Source of the DNA: Berkiella sp964606325
GTDB lineage: Bacteria; Pseudomonadota; Gammaproteobacteria; Berkiellales; Berkiellaceae
Assembly: GCA_964606325.1 (NCBI GenBank)
Contig: CAZSGE010000069.1
Location: 1 to 12,929 of the forward strand
Direction: 5' to 3'
Length of the DNA: 12,929 nucleotides
The notes beneath the pieces were generated by a model, which saw nothing but the letters and a program-made list of their open reading frames with translations, was not told the origin of the DNA and searched no databases. Position numbers and translations under genes: made by a program. Of the stretch, positions 1 through 5,826 are shown piece by piece; the first letter of the stretch is position 1, and each line of letters starts with the position of its first letter.

Positions 1-445
1 TTTTTCTTTTATTTACTCTATCAAAACGTTTTGTGACATAAGCAAGTTTACCATTGCTCATTTTTATTAAGCCATGCAAAGCAACATTAATTTTTGCTAT
101 GCTTGCCAAATGCATTGTTAAATCTTCGATTTCCGGCATAAACGGAAATTCTTTAGCAGGAGGCTTCAAAATGTATTCTCCTCCCAAATATCCCACAATT
201 GTCAATCGATTGAACCTATATTCATTTTCTTCGGATTTAACAAGAGTAAGGGATAGCTTTTTTTGAACGCCAGGAAGTGCCATCTTTTGGCTGACATATT
301 CATATGCCAATTTTTCTATATCATTTTCTTTAAAATCTACAATAATAGGATCAATTGAATTAAATAGTTTTTTTAAACAAGCATGATGATAATCGTCTTT
401 CGTATTGAGGATTTGATAGCAAATATGACAGCGATTACTCATCAT
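1..445 (-). CDS. hipT: HipT-type Ser/Thr kinase toxin of a HipBST system, 5' part only
   Basis: This reading frame runs off the left edge, leaving about 148 N-terminal codons. In known HipBST systems HipT is a small HipA-like kinase toxin that phosphorylates tryptophanyl-tRNA synthetase; the target here is inferred. It starts ATGATG (445 or 442) inside the end of hipS, with GGAAG about 6 bases upstream of the first ATG. Counting from the second ATG, residues 5-22 carry a CxxC...HHxC pattern followed by KKLF, usual at the start of compact HipA/HipT kinases. A Gly-rich loop follows at 55-62 (ALPGVQKK), then YILKPP with the probable ATP-binding lysine, PEIEDLTMHLA and YVTKRFDR, all typical of the HipA kinase fold. 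The catalytic Asp and metal-binding motifs would lie outside the window. The residues that align with the autophosphorylated Ser pair of E. coli HipT appear to be Ala and Pro. Whether the toxin is intact cannot be judged. Confidence 0.88.
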   Translation of the reverse strand, partial: MMSNRCHICYQILNTKDDYHHACLKKLFNSIDPIIVDFKENDIEKLAYEYVSQKMALPGVQKKLSLTLVKSEENEYRFNRLTIVGYLGGEYILKPPAKEFPFMPEIEDLTMHLASIAKINVALHGLIKMSNGKLAYVTKRFDRVNKRK

Positions 446-773
446 TAAATTCTTCCGTGGCAATAACACTTACATTTCCAATGCAGTCTTTACATAAGTG
501 CAGCAGAAGGCCCATACGATCCTTGGCATTTAACTTCCAATTTTTTACACCGATATCAAGCAACCAACCTTCAGGAATTAAGCCATCGAAAAAAGGAAAC
601 AGTCTATTTGATGTATAAGGTAAGATCCTTTTTGGCAAGGACAAGCTAACAGGGTGTGAATCTGGCAAATTGACATATTCGCTATTATATTGAAAAATAA
701 ATTCGCCATCCGAACTTTCGCTCAATATCCCAGCAAAATTCTCTTCTACAAAAATTTTAGCTTGCCGATTCAT
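435..773 (-). CDS. hipS: HipS-like small antitoxin (detached HipA N-terminal subdomain)
   Basis: This 112-residue protein resembles the N-terminal 'couple_hipA' subdomain of HipA, here a free-standing gene. Recognisable stretches are PVSLSLPKR near 41-49 and FFDGLIPEGWLLDIG at 61-75. In the studied HipBST systems HipS is the antitoxin that blocks HipT directly, with a Trp reaching the kinase site. Trp70 in the IPEGW motif is the likely counterpart; this is inference from memory of the family. Its ATG overlaps the hipB stop codon as ATGA, and hipT begins inside its last codons, so the three proteins are probably translationally coupled. No strong ribosome binding site of its own is visible. 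The alternative, a broken full-length hipA, is less likely because both junctions are tidy overlaps and hipT has its own CxxC start typical of natural HipT proteins. Confidence 0.85.
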   Translation of the reverse strand: MNRQAKIFVEENFAGILSESSDGEFIFQYNSEYVNLPDSHPVSLSLPKRILPYTSNRLFPFFDGLIPEGWLLDIGVKNWKLNAKDRMGLLLHLCKDCIGNVSVIATEEFNDE

Positions 774-1033
774 GTTTCTTGCTCTGATATGAAGGGCTTC
801 TTCGCAATAGGCACAGGCCCCAACGTGTATCCAAAATAATTCAATATTAGCTCAACTTTATCCAATCGTAAGCTCTGTTTACCCTGTTCCAATTCTTTTA
901 AAAATCTCAAACCAACACCAGTTCGCTGCGAAAACTCAAGCTGTGTATAGCCCAAGCTTTTACGTTTGCTGCGGACAAAATTCGCAAGCAAGCCAGTATC
1001 TTTTGAAAGCTGCTCAAGATTTCTTCTGTTCAT
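770..1033 (-). CDS. hipB: HipB-like Xre-family DNA-binding protein
   Basis: This 87-residue protein contains a helix-turn-helix of the Xre/Cro type at about residues 15-70 (SKRKSLGYTQLEFSQRTGV, then LRFLKELEQGKQ, then LDKVELILNYFGYTL), which is the usual HipB layout. It should bind the three palindromes just upstream and repress the operon, probably strengthened in complex with HipS and HipT. It is the first gene of the operon and its TGA overlaps the ATG of hipS. There is no clear Shine-Dalgarno sequence before the ATG at 1033, only an AT-rich stretch. A candidate promoter would start transcription almost at the ATG, so the message could be leaderless. In known HipBST systems HipB supports repression while neutralisation is mainly done by HipS. 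Confidence 0.9.
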   Translation of the reverse strand: MNRRNLEQLSKDTGLLANFVRSKRKSLGYTQLEFSQRTGVGLRFLKELEQGKQSLRLDKVELILNYFGYTLGPVPIAKKPFISEQET

Positions 1034-1039
1034 TTAAAT

Positions 1040-1068
1040 AATTTAGCACCCTATCAGGTGCCAATCAA
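1040..1068 (-). promoter_or_regulatory. Candidate hipBST promoter overlapping operator 1
   Basis: On the minus strand TTGATT (1063-1068) and TAAATT (1040-1045) are separated by 17 bp and read as weak -35 and -10 boxes. The spacer is almost exactly filled by operator 1, so a bound repressor would block RNA polymerase. The predicted transcription start falls at or within a few bases of the hipB ATG. The boxes are imperfect and AT-rich DNA gives many such matches. Confidence 0.4.
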
Positions 1069-1144
1069 GGAAATTTTCCTTTTTGGCACCCTATTGGGTG
1101 CTAAAAATATGAAAATTTAATTTTAGCACCCGAAAAGGTGCTAA
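1043..1144. promoter_or_regulatory. Three phased palindromic operators upstream of hipB
   Basis: Three copies of the palindrome TTAGCACC-N6-GGTGCTAA lie at 1043-1064, 1083-1104 and 1123-1144. The third is a perfect inverted repeat; the first and second each have one mismatch in one arm (GGTGCCAA, TTGGCACC). The copies begin exactly 40 bp apart, close to a whole number of helical turns, which would place three bound dimers on about the same face of the DNA. Position directly upstream of a HipB-type repressor makes these the likely autoregulatory operators; binding is inferred, the repeats are seen. Confidence 0.85.
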
Positions 1145-1181
1145 ATGTGAGGGATTGAACAAAATAAAAGTGCATATGCAT

Positions 1182-1225
1182 GGTATTTCTGTGTATATTT
1201 AAAATTAAATATTCACAGAAATACC
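1182..1225 (-). terminator. Long hairpin after the fkbM-type gene, probable terminator
   Basis: GGTATTTCTGTG (1182-1193) pairs perfectly with CACAGAAATACC (1214-1225). After one T-T mismatch the stem continues for 7 more A/T pairs, with a 4-base loop. It begins 4 bases after the stop codon of the methyltransferase and separates that unit from the hip operators. No good U-tract follows, so a role as terminator or mRNA 3' stabiliser is inferred from position. Confidence 0.5.
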
Positions 1226-1229
1226 TTGT

Positions 1230-2006
1230 TTAAACCACACCCTTAAAAGCCAACATATTGTTATCCCCAATAGCGCTGGTATGAAAACCATTCTCTTGAA
1301 GCAGTTTCACAATTTCAGTGATGTTTGGTGAAAAGCTTTCGAAAATAATCGCTTTGATGTTTGATTCCTTCAGAAAGCGCTTTGCCCCCAAAAACACCTC
1401 ATGTTCAAAGCCTTCAACATCAATTTTTAAAATGAATGGCGTATCTTTAGAAAAGTTTTGTGATTCAATAAAACTATCTAATGTGGTCGCCAATACGGTG
1501 ATCGCATTGTCTCTTTTATTAACGATATGATTAATCGGGCTTGCTGCGCTCTGGTTTGAAAAATATTTTGGCTCATCACTATCACTCACCGCCTTTTCAA
1601 TCACCTTATTTTCACTGATATTATTTAAGGCAAAATTGCGTTTGCAACACTTGGCGGTTTCAGGATGTGGTTCAAAAGCAAACACTTCTTTGACACAATC
1701 TGCCAAAAATAAAGAATACATGCCGACATTCGCGCCGATATCTAAAAAAATCGTATCACTGTTTGCAAATTGTCTTAACGCAAAAATTTCATCTTTATCA
1801 GGGATAGGTGCGTATATCAGTGCAGAAGAAACAGGATTTTTAGGAAACAAATAGCTTTGTTTGCCATTAAACAGTTTCTTAATCGGCAGCTTGCTGCTCG
1901 TTCGTTTTTGAAACTGATAAAGAATGGCTGACAGAAATTTCCAAGGCAAACTATACCAAGGGTTATTTTTATAAATATAGCGACTCACTTGCAAAAAAGC
2001 ACTCAT
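1230..2006 (-). CDS. FkbM family SAM-dependent methyltransferase
   Basis: The 258-residue protein has the FkbM-type (Methyltransf_21) layout. SAM-binding motif I is DIGANVGMYS (89-98), FEPHP at 111-115 is the acidic loop after strand 2, and KIDVEGFEHEVFLGA at 194-208 is the family's hallmark. Family members O-methylate sugars or polyketides; in a glycan locus the likely acceptor is a sugar hydroxyl, but the substrate cannot be read from sequence. The first 80 residues are variable and basic. Its ATG shares one base with the TAA stop of the upstream glycosyltransferase (TAATG), so the two are co-transcribed and probably coupled. It is the last gene before the hairpin at 1182-1225. Confidence 0.9.
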   Translation of the reverse strand: MSAFLQVSRYIYKNNPWYSLPWKFLSAILYQFQKRTSSKLPIKKLFNGKQSYLFPKNPVSSALIYAPIPDKDEIFALRQFANSDTIFLDIGANVGMYSLFLADCVKEVFAFEPHPETAKCCKRNFALNNISENKVIEKAVSDSDEPKYFSNQSAASPINHIVNKRDNAITVLATTLDSFIESQNFSKDTPFILKIDVEGFEHEVFLGAKRFLKESNIKAIIFESFSPNITEIVKLLQENGFHTSAIGDNNMLAFKGVV

Positions 2007-2797
2007 TAATACGCTACCCTCAACATGGTTTTAATTTTATATTTAGCACGGGTAAATTTATCGATAAACTTTAGCGCAACGGCTGAAGCAATATGGTATT
2101 TTAATTTTAAGCTATGATACTCATCAAAAATTTCTTCTATTCTATTGCTGCCAATGCCACCTGCACGCCAATTTGAAATCATGACAGGTTTGATAATCGT
2201 TTTTGGAAATTGATGATATGCCCGCAAGAGCAAATCATAGTCCATCGCAAAGCGAACATTTTCATCAAAAACCCCGAATTTTTCAAAAAATCGTCGGTGG
2301 GTAAAAAGACCTTGATGCGGCAAACTCATTTTTATGAGTAATGAGCGGCGATCAAATGGTTTAATCACTTTTGGCGCAATCCAGATTGGGGTGATTCCAT
2401 CTTCTTGCACGCGTGTCACCTGGCCGCAAACCAATTCCGTGTCTTCATCTATACCTTCAAACAATTGTGCAATCGCATTAGGGCTATAGAATGTGTCACC
2501 CGCTCCCTGAAAGTTGATATAAGTACCCGTTGCTAATGTCAGCCCTTTATTGAAAGCATCCGAAATACCTTTGTCAGACTCACTGATGCTTTTGGAAATT
2601 ATATCGCTGTGCTCATTCATTAATTCCACAGTGCCATCAGTTGAACCACCATCAACCACAATAACTTCAAGTTGTGGATATCGCTGGGCACGAATACTCA
2701 TTAACGTATCTGCCAATAAATTTTTAGCATTCTTAACCGCAATGATGATCGAAATAGACGGCTGCAATAAATCAATTCCTATGCTAGGATTATTCAA
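2006..2797 (-). CDS. Family 2 glycosyltransferase, TTG start
   Basis: This 263-residue protein has a GT-A fold of glycosyltransferase family 2: SISIIIAVKNA near the start, VVDGGSTDGT (48-56), ESDKGISDAFNKG (73-85) and a metal-site region GAGD (98-101) in place of the more usual DD pair. SLPHQGLFTHRRFF and FAMDYDLLLRAY are typical of this clade. It should add one sugar residue to a lipid-linked glycan at the cytoplasmic membrane; donor and acceptor are unknown. No in-frame ATG exists near the N-terminus. The TTG at 2797 is supported by GAGGAA 8 bases upstream and by an in-frame stop just before that site. This TTG overlaps the ATG of the divergent gtrA-like gene. It forms a two-gene unit with the FkbM methyltransferase. 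Confidence 0.92.
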   Translation of the reverse strand: MNNPSIGIDLLQPSISIIIAVKNAKNLLADTLMSIRAQRYPQLEVIVVDGGSTDGTVELMNEHSDIISKSISESDKGISDAFNKGLTLATGTYINFQGAGDTFYSPNAIAQLFEGIDEDTELVCGQVTRVQEDGITPIWIAPKVIKPFDRRSLLIKMSLPHQGLFTHRRFFEKFGVFDENVRFAMDYDLLLRAYHQFPKTIIKPVMISNWRAGGIGSNRIEEIFDEYHSLKLKYHIASAVALKFIDKFTRAKYKIKTMLRVAY

Positions 2798-3210
2798 TGA
2801 AAAAGTTCCTCATTCAATTATTGAGCGATCCCAAGCTCTACCAATATATCGTGGTAGGTGGCCTTGCTGCTATTGTCGATATCAGCCTATTTCTCCTATT
2901 ACGACAATACATTTCGCTGCATTATTTAATTTTAGCAACCATGAGCTTTTTTGTTGCTACGTTCGTTAACTACATGCTGTGTGCTCAATTTGTTTTCAAA
3001 CATAAACAAGCACGATCATCAGAGGCGCGTTTCGCCCTCACCTACCTTGTGAGTGGTGTTGGGCTCATGATTCACCATGGCTGCCTCTTCTTTGCCTTTG
3101 AATTTCTGGCCTTACCCATTGTTGTGAGTAAACTGTTCGCCATGGGTGTTGCCTTTGGTTGGAACTTTTTATCCCGCAAACACTTTGTCTTTAAGGCTGC
3201 CTCAACCTGA
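2797..3210 (+). CDS. GtrA-like four-helix membrane protein
   Basis: The 137-residue protein has the GtrA pattern of four hydrophobic segments, roughly 17-37, 41-64, 78-100 and 106-126. Family signatures are YIVVGGLAAIVD at the first helix, FVNYMLCAQFVFKHK after the second, and FGWNFLSRKHFVFK at the C-terminus. GtrA proteins are thought to help move undecaprenyl-phosphate-linked sugars across the inner membrane for glycan decoration. The ATG at 2797 follows AGGA at 2786-2789. The start codon overlaps the divergent TTG start of the glycosyltransferase, and the stop is 4 bp from the stop of the convergent dehydrogenase gene. A partner glycosyltransferase is usually nearby; the GT2 gene on the other strand is the only candidate here. 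Confidence 0.88.
   Translation: MKKFLIQLLSDPKLYQYIVVGGLAAIVDISLFLLLRQYISLHYLILATMSFFVATFVNYMLCAQFVFKHKQARSSEARFALTYLVSGVGLMIHHGCLFFAFEFLALPIVVSKLFAMGVAFGWNFLSRKHFVFKAAST
2817..2844 (-). promoter_or_regulatory. Candidate promoter for the glycosyltransferase-fkbM unit, inside gtrA
   Basis: On the minus strand TTGGTA (2839-2844) and AATAAT (2817-2822) are 16 bp apart, matching 4/6 and 5/6 of the sigma70 consensus. The inferred start lies close to the GAGGAA ribosome binding site of the TTG-initiated gene. Because the genes are divergent with overlapping starts, any promoter must lie inside the neighbouring coding sequence, which fits. Confidence 0.4.
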
Positions 3211-3214
3211 AAAG

Positions 3215-4552
3215 TCACCTAGGGAGAGCACACCCTCGACCAATCCCATAGTAAGTCATTCCCATCTGTGCTAAAGAGGCAGGATCGTAGATATTTCTAC
3301 CATCAAAAATCACAGGCTTAAGTAATATTTGCTTTATTTTATCAAAATCTGGATTTTTAAATTGTCGCCATTCCGTCAAAATCACTAACGCATCTGCACC
3401 CTCTAGCGCTTGCATTTGATCGGCGCAATAAGCAATTTTTTCACTTTCACCCAAGGCTATTTTGGCTTCATGGATAGCTTTGGGATCAAAAACCTGAACC
3501 TTGGCACCTTTTTCCCATAAAGCGTTTATCATCACCAAACTTGGCGCATCACGCATGTCGTCTGTTTCTGGCTTAAAGGCCAATCCCCACACGGCGAAAG
3601 TCTTATTGGCTAAATCACCTTGATAGTGAGCCAGCATTTTTTCAAATAAGAAGCGCTTTTGCGCTTGGTTTATTTTTTCAACAGATTGAATAATGTCTGC
3701 TGGGCTATTATTTTCTAAAGAGGTGTGAATCAAGGCTTGAATATCTTTGCCAAAGCATGAGCCACCATAGCCACAACCTGCATGGGTAAAGTGATAACCA
3801 ATGCGCACATCAGCGCCAATCCCTAATCTCACCTGCTCAACATCTGCGCCCACTTTTTCTGCTAATTGCGCAATTTGATTCATAAAGCTAATTTTTGTGG
3901 CGAGCATGGCATTAGCGGCATATTTTGTTAATTCAGCAGAAGCGATATCCATGAAAATCAAACGATGATCATCGTGTTGAAATGGGGCATATAATTTTCT
4001 TAATTTATCTTGCGCTTGTTTACTCTCAAGGCCTATCACCACGCGATCTGGATTTCTAAAATCTTCTAAAGCCGCACCTTCTTTAAGAAATTCTGGGTTG
4101 GATACCACATCAAATGGGATCTCACAATTTCTTGAGCGCAAACCTGCCTGAATTGCCGCTTTCACTTTGGCTGCTGTTCCCAAGGGCACAGTCGATTTGT
4201 TGATAACAATGGTGTAGGCCGTCATATGGGCAGCAATATTGTTGGCAACCGCTAAAACATAAGACAGATCGGCGCTGCCGTCTTCTCCCGGTGGTGTTCC
4301 CACGGCAATAAACTGACATTCCCCATGCATCACAGCGGTTTTAACATCCGTTGTGAAAGTAAGGCGGTTTTCATTTTGGGTTGCTTTAACGACTTCTTCT
4401 AAACCGGGCTCATATATTGGTATGATACCTTGCTTTAATTTTTCTACTTTTGCTGCATTCACATCCATACAAACAACATCATGGCCAACTTCAGCAAAAC
4501 AAGCAGCAATGACTAAACCAACATACCCCGATCCATAGACTGTTATTTTCAT
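3215..4552 (-). CDS. ugd: UDP-glucose 6-dehydrogenase
   Basis: The enzyme oxidises UDP-glucose to UDP-glucuronate using two NAD+. The 445 residues match the usual length of the bacterial Ugd/TuaD type. Visible motifs are the NAD-binding GSGYVG (7-12), GTPPGEDGSADLS (85-97), the SNPEFLKEGAALEDF segment (151-165) with a catalytic Glu, AELTKYAANAMLATK with conserved Lys/Asn, and CGYGGSCFGKD (260-270) with the catalytic Cys at 266. The C-terminal Rossmann domain shows FAVWGLAFKPETDDMRD. The ATG at 4552 gives an N-terminus starting at the first beta strand, as expected. A good promoter lies at 4595-4623 and a small hairpin abuts the ATG. The divergent neighbour uses its product, so the pair forms a UDP-xylose module. 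Confidence 0.96.
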   Translation of the reverse strand: MKITVYGSGYVGLVIAACFAEVGHDVVCMDVNAAKVEKLKQGIIPIYEPGLEEVVKATQNENRLTFTTDVKTAVMHGECQFIAVGTPPGEDGSADLSYVLAVANNIAAHMTAYTIVINKSTVPLGTAAKVKAAIQAGLRSRNCEIPFDVVSNPEFLKEGAALEDFRNPDRVVIGLESKQAQDKLRKLYAPFQHDDHRLIFMDIASAELTKYAANAMLATKISFMNQIAQLAEKVGADVEQVRLGIGADVRIGYHFTHAGCGYGGSCFGKDIQALIHTSLENNSPADIIQSVEKINQAQKRFLFEKMLAHYQGDLANKTFAVWGLAFKPETDDMRDAPSLVMINALWEKGAKVQVFDPKAIHEAKIALGESEKIAYCADQMQALEGADALVILTEWRQFKNPDFDKIKQILLKPVIFDGRNIYDPASLAQMGMTYYGIGRGCALPR

Positions 4553-4566
4553 GTTATTTAGATAAC
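4553..4566 (-). promoter_or_regulatory. Small hairpin between ribosome binding site and ugd start
   Basis: GTTAT (4562-4566 on the minus strand) and ATAAC (4553-4557) form a 5-bp stem with a 4-base loop directly touching the ugd ATG. The only Shine-Dalgarno-like sequence, AAGGAAA (4570-4576), is 17 bases from the ATG, too far unless this hairpin shortens the distance. The structure is weak (A/T-rich) and could be chance. Confidence 0.3.
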
Positions 4567-4594
4567 CGCTTTCCTTGAGATTGATTATGGCTGC

Positions 4595-4623
4595 ACAATA
4601 AAGAGTAAATTCATTGGTGTCAA
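4595..4623 (-). promoter_or_regulatory. Sigma70-type promoter for ugd
   Basis: A perfect -35 box TTGACA (minus strand, 4618-4623) is followed after exactly 17 bp by TATTGT (4595-4600), a 4/6 match to the -10 consensus. Transcription would begin near 4588, giving a leader of about 35 bases before the ugd ATG. Confidence 0.7.
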
Positions 4624-4866
4624 AGCAATGATTTTAATTCATGACCTGTGATGACCTTACGGCAGGCCTGGTTGGTTTTAGGCAAGGCGACAAGCTCCCA
4701 AGTAGCAAGAGTGCGCAACTCAGTGCATGACTATTTGGAGAGTGAGCAGGCAACAAAGCATAAAGCCAAACAGACTTGCGTAAAGTGGATTTAGCTAAAA
4801 ATCGCATGTTAAACTGCCCAGCTCACATAGAATGTAGCAAGCTTGAATAGGAACAGTTAGATAGCT
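4624..4866. other. GC-richer intergenic block between ugd and the decarboxylase gene
   Basis: The gap between the two divergent genes is 314 bp. Beyond the ugd promoter, 4641-4790 is about 49% GC by hand count, clearly richer than the other large gap at 6635-7036. It is open on both strands: a 57-codon minus-strand frame at 4634-4807 (starts MRFLAKSTLRKS) and a 29-codon plus-strand frame at 4641-4730. Neither has a convincing ribosome binding site or recognisable similarity, so neither is called as a gene. It may be a dispersed repeat, a small RNA or a gene relic. A TAGAAT hexamer at 4828-4833 is a possible -10 box for the plus-strand gene, without a clear -35. Confidence 0.4.
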
Positions 4867-5826
4867 ATGAAAGGAAACAAAACCATACTGATCACTGGCG
4901 GTGCAGGCTTTTTAGGCTCCCACCTGTGCAAGCGCTTGCTAGAGGAAGGTAACCGCGTGGTTTGCCTTGATAATTTCTATACCGGCAAAGAAGAAAATAT
5001 TGCACCTTTCATCGATTTACCAGCATTTGAAATCCTAGAGCAAGATGTTTGCAAACCTATTTCAGTTAAAGCGGATGCTATATTTCACCTTGCTTGCCCT
5101 GCAAGCCCTGTGCATTACCAACGCGATCCCATCCAAACACTGAAAACCAGTGTGTTGGGTGCTATCAGTGTTCTTGATCTAGCCAAGCAATTAAAAATAC
5201 CGGTTTTATTTACCTCTACTAGCGAAGTGTATGGCGATCCTCATGTCCACCCGCAACAAGAAGCCTATTGGGGAAATGTGAACTGTGTGGGCCCACGCTC
5301 TTGTTATGATGAGGGCAAACGCGCTGCTGAGACATTGTTTATGGATTATCACCGCATGCATCATGTGGATATCCGCTTGGTGCGCATATTCAATACTTAC
5401 GGCCCCAATATGTGCCAAAACGATGGCCGCGTGGTAAGCAATTTTATTGTTCAGGCTTTAAAAAATGAGCCGATCACCATTTATGGCAGTGGCGAGCAAA
5501 GCCGCTCTTTTTGCTATGTTGACGATCAAATTGAAGGCTGGATGAGGTTAATGAATAAACAAAAACTGCATTCCCCAGTGAATATCGGCAACCCAGTTGA
5601 AAAATCGATGAATGAGATTGCTAAAATCATCATCGATATCACAGGTAGCAGCTCAAAACTAGTTTATCACCCTCTGCCAATTGATGATCCTAAACAGCGC
5701 TGCCCTGATATCACCAAAGCGCAAGAAGAACTCGGTTGGGAGCCTAAAGTTGATCTGCTCACAGGGTTGAAAAAAACTGTCGTTTATTTTGAATCTGTTT
5801 TAACAAAAGCAGAAAGCGTTATTTAA
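4867..5826 (+). CDS. uxs: UDP-glucuronate decarboxylase (UDP-xylose synthase)
   Basis: This 319-residue extended short-chain dehydrogenase converts UDP-glucuronate to UDP-xylose with an enzyme-bound NAD+ cycle. It shows GGAGFLG (11-17) for NAD, the Uxs-specific LACPASPVHYQ (75-85) and TLKTSVLG (91-98), TSTSEVYG (116-123) with Glu120, the YxxxK pair Tyr147/Lys151 in SCYDEGKR, and DDPKQRCPDI (273-282) with the Arg expected in decarboxylases of this type. YWGNVN with RSCYDEGKR separates it from plain 4-epimerases. Length fits bacterial Uxs without a membrane anchor. AGGAA at 4849-4853 is a rather distant ribosome binding site. The substrate is the product of the divergent ugd. The last 8 bases overlap the end of the convergent methyltransferase gene. 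Confidence 0.93.
   Translation: MKGNKTILITGGAGFLGSHLCKRLLEEGNRVVCLDNFYTGKEENIAPFIDLPAFEILEQDVCKPISVKADAIFHLACPASPVHYQRDPIQTLKTSVLGAISVLDLAKQLKIPVLFTSTSEVYGDPHVHPQQEAYWGNVNCVGPRSCYDEGKRAAETLFMDYHRMHHVDIRLVRIFNTYGPNMCQNDGRVVSNFIVQALKNEPITIYGSGEQSRSFCYVDDQIEGWMRLMNKQKLHSPVNIGNPVEKSMNEIAKIIIDITGSSSKLVYHPLPIDDPKQRCPDITKAQEELGWEPKVDLLTGLKKTVVYFESVLTKAESVI

Noticed and set aside
54..266. Plus-strand open frame of 70 codons
   Set aside because: It is antisense to the clear HipT kinase frame and shows no motif or ribosome binding site.
435..1033. hipS as the product of a frameshifted hipA
   Set aside because: Separate overlapping start and stop codons and the HipT-type N-terminus fit the natural three-gene system better than a recent break.
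1043..1144. Short evenly spaced repeats that could suggest a CRISPR array
   Set aside because: Only three copies, each palindromic, located at a repressor gene promoter with no cas genes; operators explain them.
1171..1180. Perfect palindrome TGCATATGCA
   Set aside because: Short and common in AT-rich DNA, no second copy seen nearby; could be chance.
2550..2969. Plus-strand open frame of 139 codons
   Set aside because: It overlaps both the glycosyltransferase (antisense) and gtrA (other frame), which have strong family motifs; its translation is Cys- and Ser-rich and unlike a real protein.
4122..4538. Open frames at 4122-4319 (minus) and 4353-4538 (plus) inside ugd
   Set aside because: Shadows of the conserved dehydrogenase in other frames.
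4634..4807. 57-codon minus-strand frame (and 29-codon plus-strand frame at 4641-4730) in the ugd-uxs gap
   Set aside because: No ribosome binding site and no recognised similarity; kept only as an observation about the GC-rich block, not called as genes.
5206..5418. Minus-strand open frame of 70 codons
   Set aside because: Antisense shadow of the decarboxylase gene at its conserved TSTSEVYG to YGP region.
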